A DNA stretch of 35,914 nucleotides, taken from Pseudomonadota bacterium. GTDB taxonomy: Bacteria > Pseudomonadota > Gammaproteobacteria > Burkholderiales > Sulfuriferulaceae. The notes under the pieces were generated by a model. The model ran no database searches. It was not told where the DNA came from and saw nothing but the letters and a program-made list of their open reading frames with translations. Made by a program: the position numbers and the translations under genes. Location of the stretch: assembly GCA_021786845.1 (NCBI GenBank), contig JAJYMO010000012.1, forward strand, positions 1-35,914. Direction: 5' to 3'. Positions 23,810 to 32,741 of this stretch are shown in pieces (the first letter of the stretch is position 1; every line of letters starts with the position of its first letter).

Positions 23810-26800
23810 CTATCCCTTTACGATCACCTCCCAAAGCTTTTCTAACCGTTTTACTGACACAGGCACTTGGGTTTTAAGCTGCTGGGCAAACAGGGAAATA
23901 CGCAATTCTTCAAGTTGCCAGCGAAAATTATCCATTTGCGCGTCTTGAATTCCATTTTTATGTTGAGCTGAGCGCCGCATCTGCCAGGGAGTAATCAGCC
24001 GTGCCAACGAGGCCGTATGACGCTCATCCTGTTGTCGTCGCTCAGGCAATTTATCGATGCGCCACTGCAAACCCTGCAAGTAACGGGGCAGATATTGCAA
24101 ACTGCTCCAGGGCGTCGCAGCAACGAAACCGGGGTATATCAGGTCACGCAACTGCGTCTGCATATCCCGACCAGATAGCCCAGCCACTTTGTTTACCTGT
24201 GGCACAATCTGCTGCCACAAGTGCAAAATTTGCCCCAAAGTTCGGCAAAGCGCATCCGTCACAGGGCGAAGGCGCACACGGGCTTTCACCACCTGCTGTT
24301 CAAACTGTCTGGCTTCACGGGGCAGTTCGCCTTCCGCCAGACAGGCCTGTTCAGCGATCACCGCCAGCAACACTTCACGCAAGGCCTCGGCACCGCCCAA
24401 TGGTCGGTAAGCCAGGGCCAGGCGGGTAAAATCCGGCAAATCTTTCTCAAGCGCAGCAAATTGCGCACGCAAAGCAAAACGGAATAAACGCACCAAACCC
24501 GCCCGGTGCGCAGCTTCTGCGGCAGGCAACGTATCAAACAAACGCAACGCAACACTGTCTCCCTCGTCGACGATGGCCGGATAGGCTTGCACGCGCGCAC
24601 CGGCACGCACCACAGGCAAATTTTTCGGTACGTCGCCGAATGTCCATTGCTTAAAGCCGCCGCGTTCAAAAGTGGTGTCCGCTTCCGCAAAAACCAGTTG
24701 CGCCGCACTGCCCAACTGGACCCGCAAAGCCAGCACATCGCGTCCCATGCCCAATTCTTTTCCTGCATCATCTACCACGCATACATTCATGAGCAGGTGT
24801 GATGGCGGGCTTTCGCGCCAGTCACTCACACCGACGACCAAACCGCTCCGTGCTGACAAGGACTGCGCCAAAGCGCCCACCAAAGCACCCTCTGCGCGCA
24901 AACCGCTCATCACTGCGGTGACCGTATCCGGCACAGGCACGAAAACACGGCGTAAATGTTTCGGCAGATTTTTAAGATACCACGTCAGCTTTTCGCGCAA
25001 CATGCCGGGTACCAACCACTCAAACTGCCAGACAGGCACAACATTGAGCAAAGACAGGGGAAGAATGACTGTCACCCCATCGAGCAAATGCCCCGGTTCA
25101 AAGCGATACCTCAGGGGCAAAGCGATCCCCCCATATTGCAACGTCTGGGGAAACCAGTCTTCAGTAATGGATTCAGCGTCATGCCGCATCACATCGGTAC
25201 GGCTTAAATACAGCAAACGCGGCGTAGCGCGCTCCGCCTCACGCCGCCAGCGTTCAAAACCTGCCCCATTGACAATTTCGGCAGGGATGCGCGCATCAAA
25301 AAAAGCAAACAACGCCTCATCGTCAATCAACACATCCTGACGGCGCGCCTTGTGTTCCAGATCACCTACTGATTCAATCAGTTGACGATTATGCACAAAG
25401 AATTCCGCATGGGTGTCGTATTCACCTGCCACCAAAGCCGAACGAATAAACAACTCCCGGCTTAAACCAGGCTGAATGCCCCCATAATGCACTTTACGCC
25501 GGGGAATAATGATTAAACCAAACAACTGCACCTGCTCATAGGCACTCACTTGGGCCGAGCTTTTTTCCCAATGCGGATCAAAATAGTGACGCTTGCATAA
25601 ATGTGCAGCCACCTGTTCCAACCATTCCGGTTCAATTTTAGCGGCTACCCGACCATACAAACGGGTGGTTTCCATTAACTCTGCGACCATCACCCATTTA
25701 GGCTGTTTCTTGCCCAACACCGAACCCGGATGTACATGAAATTTCAGCCCGCGTGCACCCATATAGCCGCCCTCATCCTGCTTGACCCCAATATTGCCGG
25801 GGAAACCGGACAACAAGGCCAGATGTATGGCTTCATAACCGGCGGGCTCTTCATTCTCCCGCATACCCAGTTCAGCCACGCTGGCCGCTAACTGGCCATG
25901 CACCTCGCGCCATTCGCGCAAGCGGGTGGGGTTAAGGAAATGGGTTTGGCACACCGTTTGCAATTGACGACGTGATTTTTGATGGCGCAGCGCCTCGTCG
26001 TAAAATGCCCACAATTTGAGCATACCCATAAAATCCGAGCGCTCATCAGTAAAAGCGCGGTGACGATCATCCGCCGAACCGGCCTGTGCCGCAGGCCGTT
26101 CACGCGGATCTTGTACCGACAGCGCCGCGCAAATAACCAAGGCTTCACGCAAACAGGAAAACTGTTGTGCTGCCAGCAGTACGCGACCGATGCGGGGTTC
26201 CAGCGGCAAACGCGCCAAACGCTTGCCCAAGGTCGTCATTTTGCGCTGCGCATCCACCGCACCGAGCTCTTCCAGCAGACCGAAACCTTCGGCAATCGAT
26301 CTGGGCGTGGGCGCATCCAGGAAAGGGAAATCTTCCGGCTCGCCCAATCCCAGCGATTTCATACGCAAAATCGTCCCAGCCAGAGACGTGCGTAAAATTT
26401 CCGGGTCGGTAAATGCCGGGCGAGACTGGAAATCAAGCTCGGAATACAAGCGGATGCACACACCGGCTGCCACCCGCCCGCAACGTCCGGCACGCTGGTT
26501 GGCTGCCGCCTGGGAAACCGGTTCCGTCTGCAACTGGTCAATTTTATTGCGCAGCGAATAACGCACCACACGCGCTTCGCCAGTATCCACCACATAGCGA
26601 ATTCCGGGGACAGTGAGCGAGGTTTCGGCCAGATTGGTGGACAGCACAATACGGCGCGCATTGCCGGGTTGAAAAATACGCTCTTGCTCCCTCACCGACA
26701 GCCGTGCAAACAGGGGTAAAATTTCTACGTGTGGCGGATGGTGCTTGCGCAAGACCTCTGCGGCTTCGCGAATTTCTCGCTCGCCCGGCAAAAACACCAA

Positions 26801-27574
26801 TATTCCCCCATCACCCAGGCGACCCAATTCATCCACCGCATCCAGCAATGCCGCCTGTTTGAGGTCTTCATCCGGCTGTGCTGCACCACTGCGCGCAATC
26901 CCCTGTCGCGGCATGGATTCCTCCACACTCCGCACGGGAGCTTCAATGGGTCGATAACGGATTTCCACCGGATAGGTCCGCCCTGACACCTCGATCACGG
27001 GCGCATCACCAAAGTGTCTGGAGAAACGCTGCGCATCCAGCGTAGCGGAAGCGATAATTAACTTTAACTCTGGTCTGCGCTGCATCAATTGATGCAGATA
27101 ACCAAGTAAAAAGTCAATGTTCAGACTGCGTTCATGCGCCTCATCAAGAATGATGGTGTCATATTCGCGCAAGTCGCGCTGACTGGCCGCCTCTGCCAGC
27201 AACATGCCATCCGTCAATACCTTGATCACACTGTCGTCACGCACTTGATCGGTAAAACGCACCTTGTAACCGACTCCCTCACCTACCCGGGTGTGCAACT
27301 CGCTTGCAATCCGCGTAGCCAAAGCACGTGCAGCAATGCGCCTGGGTTGCGTACAGGCAATACGCCCCACCATGCCGCGTCCGGCAGCCAGACACAATTT
27401 AGGCAATTGTGTGGTTTTGCCAGACCCTGTCGCACCACACACGATAATGGTTTGATGTGCGCGCAAAGCCGAAATGATTTCCTCACCTCGCGCGACAATC
27501 GGCAAATCGGGGGGGAATTCCAGCCCGGCAGGCCGCCAATACAGGGATTGCTGCGAGCTATTCAATAATGACAT
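23810..27574 (-). CDS. hrpA: ATP-dependent RNA helicase HrpA (DEAH box)
   Basis: This is a 1254-residue DEAH/RHA helicase of the usual HrpA length. The order is Walker A CGATGSGKTTQLPKL (residues 46-60), TQPRRIAA, DEAH in IILDEAHERSLNIDF (144-147), SATLD, the RecA2 motifs STNLAETSLTVPGIRYVVDTG and QRAGRCGR, then the helicase-associated, OB-fold and C-terminal DUF3418 regions. HrpA acts on structured mRNA; in E. coli it resolves stalled ribosomes. It begins 13 bases after the CbiM-like gene, in the same direction as the scpA-to-hrpA run. The plus-strand frames inside it are shadow frames. Confidence 0.97.
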   Translation of the reverse strand: MSLLNSSQQSLYWRPAGLEFPPDLPIVARGEEIISALRAHQTIIVCGATGSGKTTQLPKLCLAAGRGMVGRIACTQPRRIAARALATRIASELHTRVGEGVGYKVRFTDQVRDDSVIKVLTDGMLLAEAASQRDLREYDTIILDEAHERSLNIDFLLGYLHQLMQRRPELKLIIASATLDAQRFSRHFGDAPVIEVSGRTYPVEIRYRPIEAPVRSVEESMPRQGIARSGAAQPDEDLKQAALLDAVDELGRLGDGGILVFLPGEREIREAAEVLRKHHPPHVEILPLFARLSVREQERIFQPGNARRIVLSTNLAETSLTVPGIRYVVDTGEARVVRYSLRNKIDQLQTEPVSQAAANQRAGRCGRVAAGVCIRLYSELDFQSRPAFTDPEILRTSLAGTILRMKSLGLGEPEDFPFLDAPTPRSIAEGFGLLEELGAVDAQRKMTTLGKRLARLPLEPRIGRVLLAAQQFSCLREALVICAALSVQDPRERPAAQAGSADDRHRAFTDERSDFMGMLKLWAFYDEALRHQKSRRQLQTVCQTHFLNPTRLREWREVHGQLAASVAELGMRENEEPAGYEAIHLALLSGFPGNIGVKQDEGGYMGARGLKFHVHPGSVLGKKQPKWVMVAELMETTRLYGRVAAKIEPEWLEQVAAHLCKRHYFDPHWEKSSAQVSAYEQVQLFGLIIIPRRKVHYGGIQPGLSRELFIRSALVAGEYDTHAEFFVHNRQLIESVGDLEHKARRQDVLIDDEALFAFFDARIPAEIVNGAGFERWRREAERATPRLLYLSRTDVMRHDAESITEDWFPQTLQYGGIALPLRYRFEPGHLLDGVTVILPLSLLNVVPVWQFEWLVPGMLREKLTWYLKNLPKHLRRVFVPVPDTVTAVMSGLRAEGALVGALAQSLSARSGLVVGVSDWRESPPSHLLMNVCVVDDAGKELGMGRDVLALRVQLGSAAQLVFAEADTTFERGGFKQWTFGDVPKNLPVVRAGARVQAYPAIVDEGDSVALRLFDTLPAAEAAHRAGLVRLFRFALRAQFAALEKDLPDFTRLALAYRPLGGAEALREVLLAVIAEQACLAEGELPREARQFEQQVVKARVRLRPVTDALCRTLGQILHLWQQIVPQVNKVAGLSGRDMQTQLRDLIYPGFVAATPWSSLQYLPRYLQGLQWRIDKLPERRQQDERHTASLARLITPWQMRRSAQHKNGIQDAQMDNFRWQLEELRISLFAQQLKTQVPVSVKRLEKLWEVIVKG

Positions 27575-27587
27575 GATCTAAAAATCA

Positions 27588-28247
27588 TTATTGATCAAGG
27601 TATTGTTGATCGTTGAATGTAGCGACCCATTGAGGTTTATACACCACTAACACGGTAATCAGCATCCCGGTGGTCACCGCTTCAGACCAGGCCAATAAAA
27701 AATAATACGGCAAATAATTGTGCGACAAATCCAGCCAGCTGTAATCTCCCATGGCGGTCAACACCCCAACGGCCATCAGTCCAGTGGCCATCGCCGCCAA
27801 ACCTGCGCCCAAAAACGCATTAAGAAAAATATAAATAAACAGATGGTTAGGCAGTTTTGCCTCCACCAAACGGTACACCACCCAACTCACCGTCACAGGC
27901 ACAACACCCATCACCCAAGCGTTTAAAGGCAACGCATACCAGGCATCGCCAAACCAGGCTGTATTCAACACCAGGGCCACGAGCACAATCAAAAAACCAA
28001 ACCACGGACCAAACAGAAGCGTCAGCAATGTCGCGCCCAATAAATGCATCTCCAAACCGGGGCGGAGAACGGCATGAATTTGCCAATAAGCAAGCACCAT
28101 CACGGAGGCACCCAACATCAAATTCAAAACACCCGACTTGCGCAACATCACCCAGGGCGCGCGCCATAGCACCACGCCCAACAACGCCAAAAAAGGCCAC
28201 CATAAACCATTCCAGCCAGGGGGAATGAGCGCATCAGTCAGATTCAT
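27588..28247 (-). CDS. CbiM-like energy-coupling-factor permease / predicted membrane protein
   Basis: This 219-residue membrane protein has about six or seven hydrophobic segments and the start MNLTDALIPPGWNGLWWPF, similar to CbiM/NikM-type S-components and to the COG3235 group. HAVLRPGLEMHLLGATLLTLLFG lies where CbiM proteins have conserved histidines, but the N-terminal M-H-I of true CbiM is absent. A metal-ion uptake role is therefore only suggested. No CbiQ or CbiO gene is nearby. The start overlaps the DUF190 gene by 14 bases. Confidence 0.7.
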   Translation of the reverse strand: MNLTDALIPPGWNGLWWPFLALLGVVLWRAPWVMLRKSGVLNLMLGASVMVLAYWQIHAVLRPGLEMHLLGATLLTLLFGPWFGFLIVLVALVLNTAWFGDAWYALPLNAWVMGVVPVTVSWVVYRLVEAKLPNHLFIYIFLNAFLGAGLAAMATGLMAVGVLTAMGDYSWLDLSHNYLPYYFLLAWSEAVTTGMLITVLVVYKPQWVATFNDQQYLDQ

Positions 28248-28569
28248 GAACAGGGCCTGAACCCGTAATCCCCGTCATCACAGGCATCAAGGTATAAAAC
28301 AAATGCAACTGTTCCGCCGCACACAAGGCGAGCATTTCATCCGCCAACGCCGCAGCCAGTATGATTTCAATGACCACGGGCAGATCACCCCCCAGTTCAA
28401 AAAATGTGGTTTCATGCCAACCATGCCGACCAAAACCAGCACTGGCACGCATCACTGTTGCCCCGCTGGCACCAAGCGCTTTGGCTTGCTCCAGCAAATA
28501 ATCATGAATCAAACGCGCACGATGCTGTTCACCCTCGCGCGCATAAAAACGCAAACAGACTGTATTCAT
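28234..28569 (-). CDS. DUF190 family protein (PII-like)
   Basis: This 111-residue protein has the DUF190 pattern: VCLRFYAREGEQHRARLIHDYLLEQAKALGASGATVMRASAGFGRHG-type segments, then LPVVIEIILAAALADEML. DUF190 proteins adopt a small PII-like alpha/beta fold and are often encoded beside crcB, as here. Their role is not well known; a link to fluoride or ion handling is suggested only by neighbourhood. The start is one base after the crcB stop, and the end overlaps the CbiM-like gene, indicating a tight operon. Confidence 0.82.
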   Translation of the reverse strand: MNTVCLRFYAREGEQHRARLIHDYLLEQAKALGASGATVMRASAGFGRHGWHETTFFELGGDLPVVIEIILAAALADEMLALCAAEQLHLFYTLMPVMTGITGSGPVHESD

Positions 28570-28962
28570 TTATGAACCTTTAGTCCCAAGCAAAGAAAAA
28601 GTCAAAACGCCCAATGCCGTCATACTGATTGACCCCGCCACATGCACCAATATTTCCAGAACCCCCCAACCCCATTGTTGGCGAGCAAGCAGGGTAAACA
28701 CTTCTGCTGAAAAAGTGGAAAATGTGGTCAACCCTCCCAGAAATCCGGTAATAATCAACAAGCGCCATTCTGGAGACAAGGAAGGCTGTGCCGCAAAAAA
28801 AGCAATCGACAGACCAATCACATATCCACCGCCTAGATTAGCCGCCAGGGTACCCAGCGGCAAAGTAGGAAACAAAGGATTGAGCCAAATACCCAAAATC
28901 CAGCGCAGCCATGCGCCCAACGCCGCGCCCACACCCACCGCCACCAATGCCAAAGCACTCAT
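28570..28962 (-). CDS. crcB: Fluoride ion channel CrcB/Fluc
   Basis: This 130-residue protein has four hydrophobic helices. Signatures are [14 protein letters not shown] in helix 1, [16 protein letters not shown] in helix 2 with the conserved asparagine, and [15 protein letters not shown] in helix 3 with the phenylalanine-box and the TFS segment. It forms the dual-topology dimer that lets fluoride leave the cytoplasm. A fluoride riboswitch is not expected here, because only three bases separate the start from the previous gene, and I saw none further up the run. It leads into the DUF190 gene. Confidence 0.95.
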   Translation of the reverse strand: MSALALVAVGVGAALGAWLRWILGIWLNPLFPTLPLGTLAANLGGGYVIGLSIAFFAAQPSLSPEWRLLIITGFLGGLTTFSTFSAEVFTLLARQQWGWGVLEILVHVAGSISMTALGVLTFSLLGTKGS

Positions 28963-28965
28963 CCA

Positions 28966-29376
28966 TTAATTCTCCCGCTGACAAAGTGGGCGACGATCCG
29001 GGTTGATAGCCGCTGCCGCCACACTGGAAAACATCTCGTGAATTTCGTCAAACGTAAATACCTGTATCAATCGTACCGCCAGACCAGGGTTAATCGATAC
29101 CATGACCGTCTCACCCTCAGGCAAATGCACTTCAAAACCGGCGACATGTTTTTCCAAACCACCTTCTTCCTGTTCAATCAGGTGCATTTGTTCAATTTCA
29201 AGCGCCTCATACTCGGTCTCAATCTCATGCACCACCTCATCAGTGAGACTCACTTCGTCAAAGTGCACGGTCCAGCCAAAATGGTCATCTTTCATGTGGG
29301 CCGTGATCGATTTCCCTTGCAGGCTGCCCACAAACCGGTCACGCAAACCTTCATCAAAAAATATAAAATCCAGCAT
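28966..29376 (-). CDS. Uncharacterised acidic protein between rluB and crcB
   Basis: I do not recognise the family. The 136-residue protein starts MLDFIFFDEGLRDRFVG and is strongly acidic, with EIETEYEALEIEQMHLIEQEEGG in the middle. The C-terminal part (VMVSINPGLAVRLIQVFTFDEIHEMFSSVA) is a mixed alpha/beta segment. It has no signal peptide, membrane helix or cysteine cluster. The gaps of six bases to rluB and three to crcB show it belongs to the run. Confidence 0.75.
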   Translation of the reverse strand: MLDFIFFDEGLRDRFVGSLQGKSITAHMKDDHFGWTVHFDEVSLTDEVVHEIETEYEALEIEQMHLIEQEEGGLEKHVAGFEVHLPEGETVMVSINPGLAVRLIQVFTFDEIHEMFSSVAAAAINPDRRPLCQREN

Positions 29377-29382
29377 CGTTAA

Positions 29383-30255
29383 TTACCGCCTTTTGTCTTG
29401 CGGACGCGTCTGCGGCAAAATCTCCGGCACCGGCATCCCCGCCCATTTCAGCAATGTGACAATCTGTTTCACATCCAGCTCCATCATCTTTCCGCGCTTC
29501 ACGCGAGCGGGCAAATTCACCACGCCAAAACGTACCCGTATCAAACGGCTTACCATCATGCCCACTTCAGCAAACATCCGCCGGATTTCACGGTTACGCC
29601 CCTCGCGAATCACCACGCGATACCAACGGTTAGAATTATCACCGCCCTCTTCCATAATACGTTCAAAACGCGCCAGACCATCATCCAGTTCAATTCCCGA
29701 AGTCAATTGCTGCATGTGTTCCCGAGTCAACTCGCCCATAATGCGTACGGCATATTCACGCTCTACCGCAAAACTGGGGTGCATCAAACGATTGGCCAAT
29801 TCACCGTCGCTGGTGAATATTAACAAACCTTCGGTATTAAAATCCAGACGCCCGATCGCAATCCATTTGCCATTTTTTATTCTGGGCAAATTGTCAAAAA
29901 CCGTTTGACGCGCACCGGGATCATCACGGCTCACAATTTCACCCTCGGGCTTGTGGTAAATCAGTACGCGCGGCAAGGCAAGACCAAACGGCCAGCGCAC
30001 GGGGCGACGATCAGCCAGAACCCGGTCTTCTTCCGTGATTCGCGTACCGAGCGTTGCGACCTCGCCGTTGACGCTCACGCGACCACTGCTGATCCATTCT
30101 TCCATCTCGCGCCGCGAACCAAAACCGGCTGCAGCCAGCACTTTTTGCAATTTTTGCGAAGCCGGATCCACTGTCCCGGTGTCATCGGAGAAAGATGTAT
30201 CGGATGATTTGGGAGGCCTGGTAGAACGTGACGGACGCGAATGAGGGACTGACAT
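29383..30255 (-). CDS. rluB: 23S rRNA pseudouridine synthase B-like
   Basis: The 290-residue protein opens with a basic lead of about 33 residues. An S4 RNA-binding domain follows (KLQKVLAAAGFGSRREMEEWISSGRVSVNG, 35-63), then the RsuA-family catalytic domain with IAIGRLDFNTEGLLIFTSDGELANRLMHPS, where D138 is the catalytic aspartate. RluB makes the pseudouridine at 23S position 2605; RluB rather than RsuA or RluF is inferred from the scpA-scpB-rluB order, which is common. It follows scpB after about 75 bases. Confidence 0.9.
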   Translation of the reverse strand: MSVPHSRPSRSTRPPKSSDTSFSDDTGTVDPASQKLQKVLAAAGFGSRREMEEWISSGRVSVNGEVATLGTRITEEDRVLADRRPVRWPFGLALPRVLIYHKPEGEIVSRDDPGARQTVFDNLPRIKNGKWIAIGRLDFNTEGLLIFTSDGELANRLMHPSFAVEREYAVRIMGELTREHMQQLTSGIELDDGLARFERIMEEGGDNSNRWYRVVIREGRNREIRRMFAEVGMMVSRLIRVRFGVVNLPARVKRGKMMELDVKQIVTLLKWAGMPVPEILPQTRPQDKRR

Positions 30256-30330
30256 GATGATTCCAATGACGCGGATGATGTTGAATTATAACCCAGATGG
30301 GATGTCAATTTTCTTTTGTAGGCATGAATC

Positions 30331-30882
30331 TTAAAGTTCTAACTCAGTATTCACAGGACAGATCGGCATCAGGTCACCTTCAGCTTGTAATAATGGCAAT
30401 TCATCCAATGTACGAAGATTTAAATCACTCAAAAATTGCGGGGTAGTGACAAACAATGCCGGACGTCCGGGCACATTGCGATGGCCGGCAATCCGTATCC
30501 ATCCGCGTTGCTCAAGCGTACGCAATGTTTGCGCATTCAAACTGACGCCGCGAATGGCTTCGATGTCGCCACGGGTCACCGGTTGTTTATAAACGATGAC
30601 CGCCAGGGTTTCCATGACTGCACGTGAATATTTGGGTGGTTTTTCCACCCGCATGCGTTGCAGGTACCCCTGAAATGGCACCCTGGTCTGAAATCGCCAA
30701 CCCTCAGCCACACACACCAATTCCAGCCCGCGACCATGCCAGTCTGAACGTAATGCATCCAGACCGCGTCGTAACGCTTCAGATGACACCTCCTCATCCA
30801 GGGCTGAACGCATCTGTGCCAAAGTCAATGGTTCGACACTGCTCAACAACAACACTTCCAGCACAATTTTTAACTGTGTCAA
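30331..30882 (-). CDS. scpB: Segregation and condensation protein B
   Basis: This 183-residue protein has two winged-helix domains typical of ScpB: VLEVLLLSSVEPLTLAQM at the start, then YSRAVMETLAVIVYKQPVTRGDIEAIRGV, then TLRTLEQRGWIRIAGHRNVPGRPALF. It is a subunit of the SMC-ScpAB complex that condenses and segregates the chromosome. The start overlaps the stop of scpA by four bases, as usual for this pair. Confidence 0.94.
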   Translation of the reverse strand: MTQLKIVLEVLLLSSVEPLTLAQMRSALDEEVSSEALRRGLDALRSDWHGRGLELVCVAEGWRFQTRVPFQGYLQRMRVEKPPKYSRAVMETLAVIVYKQPVTRGDIEAIRGVSLNAQTLRTLEQRGWIRIAGHRNVPGRPALFVTTPQFLSDLNLRTLDELPLLQAEGDLMPICPVNTELEL

Positions 30883-31706
30883 AATGAATCCCCTTCACCC
30901 GTCTGACCGGCTGCACGCAGGTAAATCGGTGCGAAAGATTGATTTTGCACCAATTCAATTTGGTGTTCGCGTGCCAATTCCAATAATGCCAAAAAGTTCA
31001 CCACCCATTGCGCCACACCCTGCCGGACATCAAACAATGTATAAAACTCCACGAAAAGATCGCCTTGCACACCAGACAACAAACTCGCCATCGCTGCGCG
31101 CACCGACAACTCTCGCCGGGCCGCTTTGTGGTGACTCAGCAGACGGTCATGCTTGATGAATTCAAGCCAAATGAGAGGGAATGCCGCCACATCCACCACT
31201 GGCGGCGACTCTGCACCCAGTTCAGGCCGGAGATGCACCGCAAAAAATTCACGCCCAATTCGGGGCAAGGCCTCCAATTGCTGTGCCGCCCATCGAATTT
31301 TTTCATATTCCAGCAAGCGCTGCACCAACTCGGCACGCGGATCAATATCACCCGCCGTTTCGTCGACATCCGGTATACCGGGTAATAACAGGCGTGATTT
31401 TATTTCAATCAACCACACCGCCATCACCAAATATTCAGCAGCCAATTCAAGTCGCTGACTACGCATCCACAACACATATTTCATGTACTGTGCGGTCAAC
31501 TGCGCCATAGGAATATCCAGCACATCCAGGCGATGGCGGCGTATCAGCCAGGACAACAGATCCAGCGGCCCCTCAAAAGTATTGAGATAAACCGCCAACG
31601 CATCAGGTGGAATATACAGATCCGGCGGCATTTCCTTCAGTGGCTCACCATTCACCCATGCCAAAGACGCATTCATCATCTGCCCATGCAAACGTATTTT
31701 ATTCAT
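30879..31706 (-). CDS. scpA: Segregation and condensation protein A
   Basis: This 275-residue ScpA kleisin has AVYLNTFEGPLDLLSWLIRRHRLDVLDIPMAQLTAQYMKYV and the following LELAAEYLVMAVWLIEIKSRLLLP, which are the family's signature region. The C-terminal part has FLALLELAREHQIELVQ, the winged-helix end that contacts SMC. It bridges the SMC ATPase heads. The N-terminal 30 or so residues before the core are longer than the minimal kleisin, and ATGs at 31679 or 31676 are possible alternatives. It is divergent from dapA. Confidence 0.92.
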   Translation of the reverse strand: MNKIRLHGQMMNASLAWVNGEPLKEMPPDLYIPPDALAVYLNTFEGPLDLLSWLIRRHRLDVLDIPMAQLTAQYMKYVLWMRSQRLELAAEYLVMAVWLIEIKSRLLLPGIPDVDETAGDIDPRAELVQRLLEYEKIRWAAQQLEALPRIGREFFAVHLRPELGAESPPVVDVAAFPLIWLEFIKHDRLLSHHKAARRELSVRAAMASLLSGVQGDLFVEFYTLFDVRQGVAQWVVNFLALLELAREHQIELVQNQSFAPIYLRAAGQTGEGDSF

Positions 31707-31765
31707 CCGTGTATTCTACAGCAGCCTCGAATCGGGTAAACTTACCACTTTTATGATTGATCTTT

Positions 31766-31801
31766 GCATCGACCTGACATGTCATGATGTCAGCTTGATG
31801 C
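31766..31801. promoter_or_regulatory. Hairpin in the scpA-dapA divergent region
   Basis: CTGACAT-GTCATG-ATGTCAG (31774-31793) is a perfect 7-bp stem with a 6-base loop. An outer GCATC/GATGC pair extends it around a 3x3 internal loop. It ends 23 bases before the dapA start. It could be an operator dyad or a leader structure. There is no T-run next to it. Confidence 0.35.
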
Positions 31802-31824
31802 GACGTTAGCCCACAGGTATTGAT

Positions 31825-32712
31825 ATGCTTACAGGCAGTTTGGTGGCCATTGTTACACCCATGTTTGAAGACGGCAGTCTGGATTTTGTCGGTCTGCGCA
31901 AGCTGATTGACTGGCATATTGCGCAACAAACCGATGCCATCGTCGTTGTAGGCACCACGGGAGAATCACCCGCCGTCAGTTTTGATGAACACTGTGAACT
32001 CATTCGCGTTACCGTCGAGCACGTCGCCGGTCGCGTTCCCGTCATTGCCGGAACCGGCGCCAACTCTACCAGTGAGGCCATTGCGCTGACCCGTTGCGCC
32101 CTGGCGGCAGGCGCAAGTTTCGGCTTGTCTGTTGCCCCATATTACAACAAACCCGGTCAGGAAGGGCTATACCGGCATTTTAAAGCCATTGCCGAAGCCG
32201 TTGATCTGCCGATGATTCTTTATAATGTGCCGGGACGCACCGCTTGCGACATCAGCAATGAAACGGTTTTGCGTTTGGCGCAAATTGATGGGATTGCCGG
32301 AATTAAGGATGCGACGGGAAATATCCAGCGCGCCACCGAACTCATCTTGCATGCGCCCACCGATTTCGCGCTGTACACCGGCGACGACGCCACCGCCCTG
32401 GCTTTTTTCCTGCTGGGTGGACACGGCGTTATTTCGGTCACAGCGAACATTGCGCCCTTGAGTATGCACCAAATGTATACTGCAGCCGCTTCGGGCAATT
32501 TAGCCCTGGCACGCGAACTGAACCGTCAACTTTTTGGTCTGCATTGCGATTTATTTCTCGAGGCCAACCCCATTCCTGTAAAATGGGCACTGGCTGAAAT
32601 GGGTCAAATTTCGCACGGCATCCGCCTGCCACTGACCCAATTGGCCCCCGCGCACCATGAGCGTTTACGGCTGGCCATTCGTCAGGCACAGATCACCCTT
32701 CCTAATCATTAA
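31825..32712 (+). CDS. dapA: 4-hydroxy-tetrahydrodipicolinate synthase
   Basis: This 295-residue TIM-barrel enzyme has VVGTTGESP (T44/T45), [28 protein letters not shown] with Y133 and [11 protein letters not shown] with the Schiff-base lysine K161, the DapA catalytic set. It condenses pyruvate with aspartate semialdehyde in lysine and diaminopimelate synthesis. The length is typical. It lies 29 bases before the bamC gene, a pairing common in proteobacteria. Confidence 0.96.
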   Translation: MLTGSLVAIVTPMFEDGSLDFVGLRKLIDWHIAQQTDAIVVVGTTGESPAVSFDEHCELIRVTVEHVAGRVPVIAGTGANSTSEAIALTRCALAAGASFGLSVAPYYNKPGQEGLYRHFKAIAEAVDLPMILYNVPGRTACDISNETVLRLAQIDGIAGIKDATGNIQRATELILHAPTDFALYTGDDATALAFFLLGGHGVISVTANIAPLSMHQMYTAAASGNLALARELNRQLFGLHCDLFLEANPIPVKWALAEMGQISHGIRLPLTQLAPAHHERLRLAIRQAQITLPNH

Positions 32713-32741
32713 CGAGCCCTTATCACCAAGGATCCAACACA

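Noticed and set aside
24001-25340. Plus-strand reading frames inside hrpA (up to 222 codons)
   Set aside because: The minus strand encodes a complete HrpA with all motifs. The opposite frames are rich in arginine, serine and proline, as typical of shadows.
28963-28985. Fluoride riboswitch before crcB
   Set aside because: Only three bases separate crcB from the preceding gene, so there is no leader to hold one.
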